Assembly (NCBI GenBank): GCA_947502635.1
Contig: CANNAN010000002.1
Span: forward strand, 310,001 to 374,000
DNA: 64,000 bases
Reading direction: 5' to 3'
Origin: an uncultured Flavobacteriaceae bacterium
GTDB taxonomy: Bacteria > Bacteroidota > Bacteroidia > Flavobacteriales > Flavobacteriaceae
Below, in pieces: positions 8,227 through 16,561 of this stretch. Position numbers and translations under genes: made by a program. The notes under the pieces were generated by a model. That model saw only the letters and a program-made list of their open reading frames with translations. It had not been told where the DNA came from and did not search any database. The stretch's first letter is position 1. The number at the start of each line of letters is the position of its first letter.

Positions 8227-10650
8227 ATGAAAAATATACTGGTATTATTACTAGCAATTAGTTGTATTTACACAACTTATAGTCAGGCAACATTAAAAGG
8301 AATTGTGAAAAATCAATTTAATGAAATTGTTCCATTTGCAACTGTATACTTAGAAGGGACACAATTGGGAGTTTCTTCTAAAAAAGACGGAACGTTTATT
8401 CTCGAAAATGTGCCTTTTTCAACCTATACTATCATTGCAAGTGCCGTCGGGTATCATCAAAGTTCTCAAAATATTGTTATTAATGGAGACCTAATTAATA
8501 TTGTCTTTAAACTTAATGCAAACACAGAATTAGAAGAGGTTGAACTTTTTGGAACAAGACATAAAAGCGCCGAAAAATTAGAGACTTTAACTAGATTACC
8601 TTTGGCTCCAAATGAGCAATTACAAAGTATTTCGGTATTATCACATGCTTTAATAGACAAGCAGAATGCCTTAACACTTAGGGATGTAACAAAAAATGTT
8701 GCTGGTGTTTATACGTTTGCAACTTATGGAAACATAAGAGAAAGTATGTCTTTAAGAGGGTATCGAGGGATACCAATATTAAAAAATGGTGTTAGAATTA
8801 ACTCCGATTTTAGAGGTGTAGGTGTTATTACAGACATGGCAGGTGTTGATAATATCCAAGTGTTAAAAGGAGTGTCTGCTATTAGTCAAGGATTAGGAGG
8901 AGATTTAGGCTCTGCAGGAGGTGTTATAAATATTGTTACTAAAACTCCTAAATTTTACGAAGGTGGTGAAGTAAGTTTTAGAACGGGTAGTTTTGGTGTG
9001 GTTCGACCTACATTCGATTTTTATGGTCCTTTAGACCAACAACAAACGGTTGCCATTAGAGTGGCTGGGGCTTATGATAGAGCAGATAGCTATAGAAGTA
9101 AAGTTAATTCAGAACGTTTTTATATAAACCCTTCTTTAGCATGGAAGCCTAACGATAAAACAAATATAATTTTAGAAATGGATTATACAGATGCTAGTAT
9201 AACTCCGGACCAAGGAACTATTAATTTAGGCGATTATACTACTAATGGTATTTTTAAACTTCCAAATACTAATTTTCTAGGTTTTGATTCGGATAGAAGT
9301 AACTCAATAAATACAACATATGCCATTCGATTTGAAAGAGAAATCAGTGATGACTTAAGTCTGAAGGCAGGTTTATTTTCATCTAATTTAGATACTTATG
9401 CAGAAACCTCTTATGTTTATCAAGGAGGCGGTCGAAGTGGTTTAGATGTTCTTCCAGGCGGTCAGAGATATAGAGAATATTATGCAGATGGTAGATTAGA
9501 TAAAAATAGTGTCTTACAAATTGATTTAGTGGGAAAAGATATTCAAACAGGATCTTTAAAACACACATTTCAAGTTGGTGTAGATTATAGGAATACGGCT
9601 TTTGATAATACAGCTTATACGACTTCCTACCCAGATACCAATTCTTATGTAGATATCATTGATGTTACCCAACCTATAAACAATGTTTTGCCCGATGGTG
9701 TGAGTGTCGCAGCAAACCCAGATAGAGCAACAGGTTCTAAAACAAAGTCTTACGGTTTTACAATTCAGGATAAAATATCATTGACAGCATGGGCAGATGT
9801 CTTTTTAGGCTTGCGTTATACATCATTAGAAAGAACCAAAGGTAATTTTATTGGTAGAAGTTTAGCAGGCTCAAAAAGAGATGATGCGATTAACCCATTA
9901 CTAGGTTTCAATATTAAACCTATAAAAAATATTATTGTTTTTGGATCTTATGCAAGTAGTTCTAATCCAATGACTTCTTTTTACAGAGATAGTAATGGAA
10001 ATGAATTAGGTACAGAACGTTGGGACCAGTTCGAAACAGGTATAAAATCAACCTGGTTAAATAATGCATTACGCTTTAACGTCACTTATTTTTCAACTTC
10101 TAGTAAAAACTTAAACTTAGAAGCTTTAGATGCTAACGGTACGTCGCTTGGTTATTATTTAAAAGGAGGCGAAGACACTAGGAATGGTGTGGAAATTGAG
10201 TTGATAGGTCGTGTTTTACCTAATTTAGAAATTATTGCAGGCTATTCTTATTTGGATGCTAAATATAAAGATCATGTATCTTATTATTATAACTCAAGCC
10301 CTATAAACACACCTAAAAACACTGCTAATTTTTGGACAAGATATAGCTTTGAAAAGGCTTTAGAAGGTTTATCACTAGGGGCTGGTGTATACTATCTAGG
10401 CAAACGGCCACATAACGTATGGTCTAGGAACTACACGCATTCAGGTGTTGTTCCTGGAGTTAAACCATTCGATTTAAATGCTTACACAACAGTAAATATT
10501 CAATCATCGTATCAATTTAATTCAAAATTAAGCTTAGATGTTTTTGCAAATAATGTGTTTAACGAATTAGGATATAATGCTTATAGAACGGTATATATAA
10601 ACAGAATATCTCCAGCAAATTTCGGAACAACTTTACGATATAAATTCTAA
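8227..10650 (+). CDS. TonB-dependent siderophore-type receptor with carboxypeptidase-like N-domain
   Basis: Outer-membrane receptor of 807 residues. A signal peptide is followed by a carboxypeptidase-regulatory-like domain (TLKGIVKNQFNEIVPFATVYL, residues 22-100), a plug with SMSLRGYRGIPILKNGVRINSDFRGVG and SAGGVINIVTKTP, and a 22-strand-type barrel ending NFGTTLRYKF. The plug and the C-terminal block (SLDVFANNVFNELGYNAYRTVYIN) resemble ferric-siderophore receptors of the FhuE/FpvA group. It is second in the operon, followed 9 bp later by an ankyrin gene and then the DUF2271 and PepSY-reductase genes. This context supports uptake of a ferric chelate that is reduced in the periplasm. The actual ligand is unknown. 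Confidence 0.85.
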   Translation: MKNILVLLLAISCIYTTYSQATLKGIVKNQFNEIVPFATVYLEGTQLGVSSKKDGTFILENVPFSTYTIIASAVGYHQSSQNIVINGDLINIVFKLNANTELEEVELFGTRHKSAEKLETLTRLPLAPNEQLQSISVLSHALIDKQNALTLRDVTKNVAGVYTFATYGNIRESMSLRGYRGIPILKNGVRINSDFRGVGVITDMAGVDNIQVLKGVSAISQGLGGDLGSAGGVINIVTKTPKFYEGGEVSFRTGSFGVVRPTFDFYGPLDQQQTVAIRVAGAYDRADSYRSKVNSERFYINPSLAWKPNDKTNIILEMDYTDASITPDQGTINLGDYTTNGIFKLPNTNFLGFDSDRSNSINTTYAIRFEREISDDLSLKAGLFSSNLDTYAETSYVYQGGGRSGLDVLPGGQRYREYYADGRLDKNSVLQIDLVGKDIQTGSLKHTFQVGVDYRNTAFDNTAYTTSYPDTNSYVDIIDVTQPINNVLPDGVSVAANPDRATGSKTKSYGFTIQDKISLTAWADVFLGLRYTSLERTKGNFIGRSLAGSKRDDAINPLLGFNIKPIKNIIVFGSYASSSNPMTSFYRDSNGNELGTERWDQFETGIKSTWLNNALRFNVTYFSTSSKNLNLEALDANGTSLGYYLKGGEDTRNGVEIELIGRVLPNLEIIAGYSYLDAKYKDHVSYYYNSSPINTPKNTANFWTRYSFEKALEGLSLGAGVYYLGKRPHNVWSRNYTHSGVVPGVKPFDLNAYTTVNIQSSYQFNSKLSLDVFANNVFNELGYNAYRTVYINRISPANFGTTLRYKF

Positions 10651-10659
10651 GTATAAGCT

Positions 10660-12144
10660 ATGAAAACTATTAAACTCCTTATCGCGTGCCTATTGTTTAT
10701 AAATGTTTTACCTGCACAAATAGAAAATATTTTTTGGGAAAGAGGTTTTTGGAAAACGAATCCAACGGTAGAAATTATTGAACAAAAAATATTAGAAGGA
10801 AACAGCGTTACAGCATTAAATCCTAATGGATTTGATGCTGTTGTGTATGCTATTTTATCTAAAACCCCCAATAATATTATAAAGCATTTACTTACTAAAA
10901 AAGGAAACGATATTAATAAATTAACACATGATAAGCGTACCTACATATTTTGGGCCGCTTACAAAGATAATTTAGAGCTAATGACATATTTAATATCTAA
11001 AAAGGCGCGAATGGATTTAAAAGATGCTCATCATTTTTCTGTTTTAACATTTGCGGCGGCTGCGGGTATAACAAATCTGGATATTTATGATTTGTGTATT
11101 GAAAAAGGGATAGACATTACAAGTGATAAAGATGAACACGGAGCCAACGCGCTACTATTATTATTACCTCACCTTAAGAGTTTTGAGGTAGTCAACTATT
11201 TTACTAAAAAAGGACTGCCCATTGATAGTAAAGACAATGATGGTAATGGTGTATTTAATTATACAGCTCAAGCTGGAAATAAAATAATGCTTGAAAAATT
11301 AATTGAAAAAGGTATTTCTTATAACGAACGAAATGACAATGGAGGTAATGCCATGTTGTTAGCTACTCAAGGTTCAAGGCGCGGTTATAATTCCTTAGAT
11401 TTTTTTAAATATTTAGAAGGTTTAGGTATTGCTCCTAATATCACAAACAAAGATGGAATGACACCACTTCATAATTTGGCTTATGGTAATAAAGATCTGG
11501 AAACTTTAAACTATTTTTTAAAAAAAGGTGTTGATGCGAATCAAATAGATAAAGATGGGAATACTGCGTTAATCAATGCTTCAAGCAGAAATTCTTTAGA
11601 AATAATAAAAGAACTCGTCACGAAAACCCAAAATATTAACCAGATCAATAATAATGGACAATCTGCTTTAACAAAAGCGATTAGTAACACCCCCGAAGTT
11701 ATTAGTTTTCTGCTTAAAAAAGGGGCAGATGTTCATGTTGTTGACACTAAGGGGAATAATCTTGTTTATCATTTATTTAAAACATTTGATGTTGATAACA
11801 AGGAAGCCTTCAATCAGAAATTAAAGACATTATCAAACCAAGGATTGAATATTGAAGCTGTTCAAAAAAATGGAAATACGTTGTTTCATCTAGCTGTTAA
11901 TAGTAATAGTTTAGATTTATTAAAATATGTAAATGCGTTAGGAATTAATGTAAATACTAAAAATAAGGATGGTGTAACATCATTGCATATAGCTGCTATG
12001 AAGGCTAAAAACATCAAAATCCTTAAATACTTAGTTTCTATTAATGCTGATAAGGGTATTAAAACTGATTTTGATGAATCTGTTTATGATTTAGCTGTGG
12101 AAAATGAATTACTAAACAAAAAAGATATTAATTTTTTAAAATAA
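10660..12144 (+). CDS. Exported ankyrin-repeat protein
   Basis: Protein of 494 residues with an N-terminal signal peptide (hydrophobic LLIACLLFINVLPAQ) and then ankyrin repeats across nearly the whole length. Clear repeat cores are KDGMTPLHNLAYGNKDLETL, KDGNTALINASSRNSLEII, NNGQSALTKAI and KDGVTSLHIAAMKAKNIKIL; about ten units can be counted. No catalytic domain is seen. An exported ankyrin scaffold between a TonB receptor (9 bp upstream) and a DUF2271 gene (4 bp downstream) suggests a periplasmic docking or protection role for the redox components, by loose analogy with periplasmic ankyrins beside catalase genes. The function is inferred from context only. Confidence 0.85.
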   Translation: MKTIKLLIACLLFINVLPAQIENIFWERGFWKTNPTVEIIEQKILEGNSVTALNPNGFDAVVYAILSKTPNNIIKHLLTKKGNDINKLTHDKRTYIFWAAYKDNLELMTYLISKKARMDLKDAHHFSVLTFAAAAGITNLDIYDLCIEKGIDITSDKDEHGANALLLLLPHLKSFEVVNYFTKKGLPIDSKDNDGNGVFNYTAQAGNKIMLEKLIEKGISYNERNDNGGNAMLLATQGSRRGYNSLDFFKYLEGLGIAPNITNKDGMTPLHNLAYGNKDLETLNYFLKKGVDANQIDKDGNTALINASSRNSLEIIKELVTKTQNINQINNNGQSALTKAISNTPEVISFLLKKGADVHVVDTKGNNLVYHLFKTFDVDNKEAFNQKLKTLSNQGLNIEAVQKNGNTLFHLAVNSNSLDLLKYVNALGINVNTKNKDGVTSLHIAAMKAKNIKILKYLVSINADKGIKTDFDESVYDLAVENELLNKKDINFLK

Positions 12145-12148
12145 AATA

Positions 12149-12646
12149 ATGAGAAATAAATTAGTTTTTAAAATGGCGCCTGTATTTGTTTTAGCCATAT
12201 TTATTCTATCTGGATTTAAAAGTGAATCGGTAAATACGTCTTCCTATAAATGTATGATACAAATGACCAACTATACAGGAGAAGGTGCCTATATAGCTAT
12301 TTCATTATTAAATCCAAATGGAACCTATGAAAAAACATTGTATGTTCAAGGGGATGATGATGAGTGGTATTTTGATATTACAGAATGGTGGAAATTTCAA
12401 GGAAAAGTACGCACCAATATTGATGCGATTACTGGTGCTACCATTAGTGGTGGTGGGCGCGCTATACATGTTATCCAAATTGATGACGACAAAATTGATG
12501 TGGGTTACAAAATCCGTTTTGAAACAGCTGTCGAAGATCAGGAATATTACAAGGATGATGTCGAGTTTGAATTAACTTCGACTTCGGTAAAAAGTAAATT
12601 TGAAGGCCATGGTTTTATACGTTATATACGAATGATGCCCCAATAA
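12149..12646 (+). CDS. DUF2271 exported protein with a DxxTGAT flavinylation-type motif
   Basis: Protein of 165 residues with one N-terminal signal or anchor (residues 8-22), then a DUF2271 domain of beta character (YKCMIQMTNYTGEGAYIAIS, GDDDEWYFDITEWWKF). Residues 92-98 read DAITGAT, matching the D-x-x-[ST]-G-A-T motif at which ApbE-type transferases attach FMN to the last threonine (Thr98), as in NqrC and RnfG. This suggests a covalently flavinylated periplasmic electron carrier. The gene sits 4 bp after the ankyrin gene and 3 bp before the PepSY-flavodoxin reductase, which would be its electron donor. No apbE lies in the window. The motif is seen; the modification is inferred. Confidence 0.8.
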   Translation: MRNKLVFKMAPVFVLAIFILSGFKSESVNTSSYKCMIQMTNYTGEGAYIAISLLNPNGTYEKTLYVQGDDDEWYFDITEWWKFQGKVRTNIDAITGATISGGGRAIHVIQIDDDKIDVGYKIRFETAVEDQEYYKDDVEFELTSTSVKSKFEGHGFIRYIRMMPQ

Positions 12647-12649
12647 TAA

Positions 12650-14851
12650 ATGTCTACCATGACCATTTCTATATGGAGGTATAGTCATTTAACACTGGCT
12701 ATATCTTCTTCTATTTTCATATTATTAGCAGCTTTAACGGGTATTGTTTTAGCGTTTGAACCTATTTCAAACCAACTAAAACCTTATGCGGTTAAAAATG
12801 CAGAGACACTTTCTCTTTCTAAAACCATAGAGAACCTAAAAGCAGAATATAATGAAGTAATTAGTATAGAAATTGATGAAAATGATTTTATAGCTGCAGC
12901 AGTTTTAACCAAAGAAGGTGAAAATGAAACTTTTTATATCAACCCATTTACGGCTGAAAAAATAGGAAACATTATTGAAAAAGCACCATTTTTCAAGTTT
13001 GCAACTAACTTACATCGGTCATTATTTTTAAAGTCTACAGGACGTATTGTTATAGGTTTTGTATCGTTTTTATTGTTGTTGATAGCCGTTACAGGTGTGC
13101 TTTTAATTATAAAGCGGCAAGGAGGTGTTAAGTACTTCTTTTCGAAAATAATTAAAGAAGATTTTGAGCAGTATTACCATATAATTATTGGGCGATATGC
13201 TTTAATTCCTATTGTTATTGTGACATTATCTGGTGTCTATCTATCATTAGAAAAGTTTTCTTTATTACCCTCTAACAAAATGTCCCATGTTGTAAAAGAA
13301 AAACCTGATGTTGAAATACTAAAAACAGAAAGTAAAGATTTTAGCCTTTTTAATACGCTAGCTTTAAGAGATATTGAACGTGTTGAATTTCCTTTTTCTG
13401 ATGCTGTTGAAGATTACTTTTTTATAAAACTTAAGGATAGAGAATTACTGGTTAATCAATATACTGGACAGGTAGTAAGTGAAGAAAGGTCAGGTTTTAT
13501 TGCCTTAGCCTCAAGTTGGAGCTTGTTGTTGCATACGGGGCAAGGCTCCATGTTATGGTCTTTGGTTTTATTATTTACTTGTATTGCTATTTTGTTTTTT
13601 ATGTATTCGGGTTTTACAATGACTCTTGATCGTAAAAAAAATAGCATCAAAATAGAAAATAAGTATAATAAAGACACTGCTGAGTTTATTATTCTTGTAG
13701 GGTCTGAAACTGGAAGTACTTTTAAGTTTGCAACTGCTTTGTATAAAGCATTGATAGTTCGAGATCAAAAAGTATTTATTTCAGAATTAAACAACTATTC
13801 AAGTTATAAAAAAGCAAAACATTTGGTGATATTTACATCTACCTACGGCGATGGAGAACCCCCAACAAATGCACAAAAATTTGAAAGATTGGTTCACAGC
13901 ATTAAGCAACGAAATACACTTCAATATTCTGTAATTGGTTTTGGCTCTTTGGCTTATAAGGGGTTTTGCAAATATGCTATTATAGTTGATTCTGTTTTAC
14001 AAATGCACAAAAAATTTGTTCCAGGTTTATCGCTTTGTAAAATAAATAATCAGTCTTTTAATGCATTTAAAGATTGGACCAAATTGTGGTGTGAGAGTAA
14101 AGGGTTAATCTTGGAAATTGAAGAATTCTTAAAAAAAGAAAAGCCTAAAAATACAGCGCTGTTTAAGGTTGTAAGTCGAACTTCTATTAATTCCAATCAT
14201 TCATTTTTACTAGAATTAGAACCTGCTCAAAAAACAAAATTTACTTCGGGAGATTTACTTAGCGTTTATCCAGAAAATGATCCCGTAGCACGATTATATT
14301 CTATTGGTAAAATAAACAAAAGCATCATGCTAAGTGTTAAGAAACATACATTTGGATTGTGCTCAAATTACTTTAGTGAACTTAAAGAAAACGATATGAT
14401 ATTAGCAGAGATTAAACAGAATAAAGAATTCCATTTTCCTGCTTCTGCAAAAGAAGTTGTTATGATAGCCAATGGAACGGGGATGGCTCCCTTTTTAGGA
14501 ATGATTAATAATAAGCAGCGTAAAGAAGCAAAAACATACTTGTTTTGGGGAGGACGTACAAAAGAGTCTTATCAAATGTATTCTAAACTCATAGATAAAG
14601 CCTTTTATAGCAAAAAATTATCAGGCATTTATTTAAGCTTTTCAAATGAGGAAAGTCAGAAAAAATATGTTCAAAATTCAATTATAGAAAAAGCAGATTT
14701 GATAAGTCGTGTTTTAAAAAATAACGGCATTATTATGATTTGTGGTTCTATTGCTATGCAAAAAGGTGTTTTAGAAACATTAGAAAACATTTCAGTTTCT
14801 AAATTGAATAGGCCGTTAAATAGAACTCAAATAAAATCAGATTGCTACTAA
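12650..14851 (+). CDS. PepSY four-helix membrane protein fused to flavodoxin and NADPH:FAD reductase domains
   Basis: Fusion of 733 residues. Residues 1-330 are a PepSY-associated membrane module with four helices near 14-36, 131-154, 181-200 and 302-325, and histidines H13, H122, H177 and H295 close to helix ends, placed like b-haem ligands. Residues 345-490 are a flavodoxin domain (LVGSETGSTFKFA, STYGDGEPP). Residues 500-733 are a ferredoxin-NADP reductase unit: RLYSIG (548-553) and GLCSNYF for FAD, NGTGMAPF (608-615) and CGS for NADPH, and a C-terminal tyrosine (DCY) as in CPR and sulfite reductase flavoproteins. The inferred route is NADPH to FAD to FMN to membrane haem to the exported DUF2271 flavoprotein. 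It is the core of the operon. Confidence 0.9.
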   Translation: MSTMTISIWRYSHLTLAISSSIFILLAALTGIVLAFEPISNQLKPYAVKNAETLSLSKTIENLKAEYNEVISIEIDENDFIAAAVLTKEGENETFYINPFTAEKIGNIIEKAPFFKFATNLHRSLFLKSTGRIVIGFVSFLLLLIAVTGVLLIIKRQGGVKYFFSKIIKEDFEQYYHIIIGRYALIPIVIVTLSGVYLSLEKFSLLPSNKMSHVVKEKPDVEILKTESKDFSLFNTLALRDIERVEFPFSDAVEDYFFIKLKDRELLVNQYTGQVVSEERSGFIALASSWSLLLHTGQGSMLWSLVLLFTCIAILFFMYSGFTMTLDRKKNSIKIENKYNKDTAEFIILVGSETGSTFKFATALYKALIVRDQKVFISELNNYSSYKKAKHLVIFTSTYGDGEPPTNAQKFERLVHSIKQRNTLQYSVIGFGSLAYKGFCKYAIIVDSVLQMHKKFVPGLSLCKINNQSFNAFKDWTKLWCESKGLILEIEEFLKKEKPKNTALFKVVSRTSINSNHSFLLELEPAQKTKFTSGDLLSVYPENDPVARLYSIGKINKSIMLSVKKHTFGLCSNYFSELKENDMILAEIKQNKEFHFPASAKEVVMIANGTGMAPFLGMINNKQRKEAKTYLFWGGRTKESYQMYSKLIDKAFYSKKLSGIYLSFSNEESQKKYVQNSIIEKADLISRVLKNNGIIMICGSIAMQKGVLETLENISVSKLNRPLNRTQIKSDCY

Positions 14852-14861
14852 ATAGGAATAT

Positions 14862-15218
14862 ATGTGCAATAATATAAAAACGATATCAAAAGTAAAAAGT
14901 GGCGAGTTGTCTATATGTGCCCAGTGTCACATATACCATCTAGAATTCAATAACATTTATCTTGAATTTAATCAAAAAGAATTCGAACAATTTAAAGCCT
15001 ATATTTTAGATATTAAAATGGACTATTGGGAGCATAAATATGCTTGTGCAAAAGTAAAAAGAAAAATACCTATCCCTTCTATGCAAGAGAATCTTGTTTT
15101 AATGTTTAGGCGACAAGAAATCTTGGAATTACAGGCACTTTTAACGCATATATCAAAAGATATCTTTTTAAGATCATTAAAAACAAAAGATATTGACTAT
15201 ACATTAATTTTAAACTAA
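14862..15218 (+). CDS. Small cytosolic CxxC protein (DUF6686-like)
   Basis: Protein of 118 residues, no signal peptide or membrane segment, 10 bp after the PepSY-reductase gene. It has CAQC in SICAQCHIYH near residues 18-27 and a further cysteine in YACAKVKRK. The body (IYLEFNQKEFEQFKAYILD, EILELQALL) looks alpha/beta. It resembles the DUF6686 group of small Bacteroidota proteins; I am not certain. The next gene encodes a diverged paralogue. The CxxC pair plus context suggest metal or redox handling, but no function is known. Confidence 0.6.
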   Translation: MCNNIKTISKVKSGELSICAQCHIYHLEFNNIYLEFNQKEFEQFKAYILDIKMDYWEHKYACAKVKRKIPIPSMQENLVLMFRRQEILELQALLTHISKDIFLRSLKTKDIDYTLILN

Positions 15219-15223
15219 TCATT

Positions 15224-15586
15224 ATGGATGATATCAATACCATTTACTACAATGATTTTGGAATCGCTTTTCAATGGAAAAGGTTTACCGCAAAAGACTT
15301 TAATAAAATTCAATTGGTTTTTAAAAACACAGGTTTATTTCTGAGTCCAGACGAACTTATTCATTTTTATAACAATATTGAATTCGCATTAAGCAAAGTG
15401 CATGCTTGTGATAAATGCACAGAAAAAAAATCTTATGATTTGTTTTTATTAGAAGCGCCTAATCCACAAATAAGTTTTGCAATGAGTTATATAGAATTAA
15501 AAGACATCCAGGATTTAATAAATAGCACATTATTTCAATTAGGTTTGGACAAGCTTTTAACAAAGCAAAAGGTTGGTTATAATTAG
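15224..15586 (+). CDS. Small cytosolic CxxC protein, paralogue of the preceding gene
   Basis: Protein of 120 residues, 5 bp downstream of its neighbour and last in the operon. The pattern LFLSPDELIHFYNNIEFAL followed by HACDKC and SYIELKDIQDLI aligns with IYLEFNQKEFEQFKAYIL, YACAKV and RRQEILELQALL of the preceding protein, so the two are probably a tandem duplication. The CxxC has moved from the N-terminus to the middle. No known function; the link to iron or flavin metabolism is by position only. Confidence 0.6.
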   Translation: MDDINTIYYNDFGIAFQWKRFTAKDFNKIQLVFKNTGLFLSPDELIHFYNNIEFALSKVHACDKCTEKKSYDLFLLEAPNPQISFAMSYIELKDIQDLINSTLFQLGLDKLLTKQKVGYN

Positions 15587-15598
15587 TCTCTTTTCTGT

Positions 15599-15949
15599 TT
15601 AATGAATAGCCGCTTTTGCTGCTTCAACAGTGTTTTTAGAGTTGCCAATAAAAATTTGATCCTCATTTATTATTACAGGTCTGCTTAAAAAAGTGTAGTG
15701 TTCAAGTATATAATTCTTATAATCACGTTCTTCTAATTGTTGATTTTTTAAATCCATTTCTTTGTAAAGTTTAGAACGTTTACTAAAAAGAGCTTCATAA
15801 CTTCCAGAAAGTTCCTTCATATCTTCTAATTGCTTGACTGTTATTTCTTCTTTTTTAATGTCTTGTAAAACAAATTCAGAAGGCAGATTTAAATCTTTTA
15901 ATATTCTAATACAGGTACTACAGGTTTTTAAATAATATACTTTTTTCAT
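15599..15949 (-). CDS. ArsC/Spx-like thioredoxin-fold protein
   Basis: Protein of 116 residues, the normal length for the ArsC/Spx/YffB family. It has the N-terminal TCSTC (CxxC at residues 10-13), a helical insert (KQLEDMKELSGSYEALFSKRSKLYKEM) and the cis-proline loop FLSRPVII near residue 90. In classical arsenate reductases the single catalytic Cys is followed by a CX5R-like or arginine triad arrangement that is not clear here, so the substrate is uncertain. It is encoded opposite and convergent to the iron operon, with 12 bp between stops. Confidence 0.75.
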   Translation of the reverse strand: MKKVYYLKTCSTCIRILKDLNLPSEFVLQDIKKEEITVKQLEDMKELSGSYEALFSKRSKLYKEMDLKNQQLEERDYKNYILEHYTFLSRPVIINEDQIFIGNSKNTVEAAKAAIH

Positions 15950-16096
15950 GTGTTTGTTTTTTAGTTAATTATATCATCTACATAAAATTACTTATGAGAT
16001 AAGGCTTTAATTATAGATATTTTTTATGAAAATTATCTCCAACAAGATAAAAGTAATTATATCATTTAGAAGTATATTTATCCAAAAAATAAATAT

Positions 16097-16561
16097 ATGA
16101 AATTCACATTCGAAGTATTAGCCAATACAAGAAAATCTCTTAAAGATCTCTTAGAAAAAATAAGTTTAGAAGATTTAAATAAAATTCCTGAAAATTTTAA
16201 TAACAATATTATTTGGAATATTGGTCATATAGTAGTGAGTGAGCAAATTTTGGTTTATAAACTATCAGGTTTGCCGACGATGTTATCTGATGAAATGATT
16301 GATAAATATAAAAAAGATACTAAACCAGAAGGTTTTATTTCACAAGAAGAAATTAATGAGATAAAAGACTTACTATTATCTACCATAGAAAAAACCGAAG
16401 CAGATTATAAAAATAACACCTTTAAAGAATATAACGAATATACGGTGTCTACAACGGGTAACACTTTAACAAATGTGGATGATGCTTTACAATTTGTTCT
16501 ATTCCATGAAGGATTACATATAGGGTATGCTAAAGCGCTTCTAAAAGCTATTGAAGTATAA
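16097..16561 (+). CDS. DinB-like four-helix protein
   Basis: Protein of 154 residues with the DinB/YfiT-like four-helix arrangement. Candidate metal ligands are the histidine in WNIGHIVVSEQ (about residue 48) and the pair in FHEGLHIGYA near the C-terminus. Members of this superfamily are metal-dependent transferases, for example bacillithiol S-transferases, or of unknown role. The 3' end overlaps the convergent broken DUF3298-type gene by 21 bp. Confidence 0.8.
   Translation: MKFTFEVLANTRKSLKDLLEKISLEDLNKIPENFNNNIIWNIGHIVVSEQILVYKLSGLPTMLSDEMIDKYKKDTKPEGFISQEEINEIKDLLLSTIEKTEADYKNNTFKEYNEYTVSTTGNTLTNVDDALQFVLFHEGLHIGYAKALLKAIEV

Noticed and set aside
15599-15949. Arsenic-resistance gene
   Set aside because: No arsenite pump or ArsR nearby and the catalytic pattern is not clearly that of arsenate reductase; kept as ArsC/Spx-like only.
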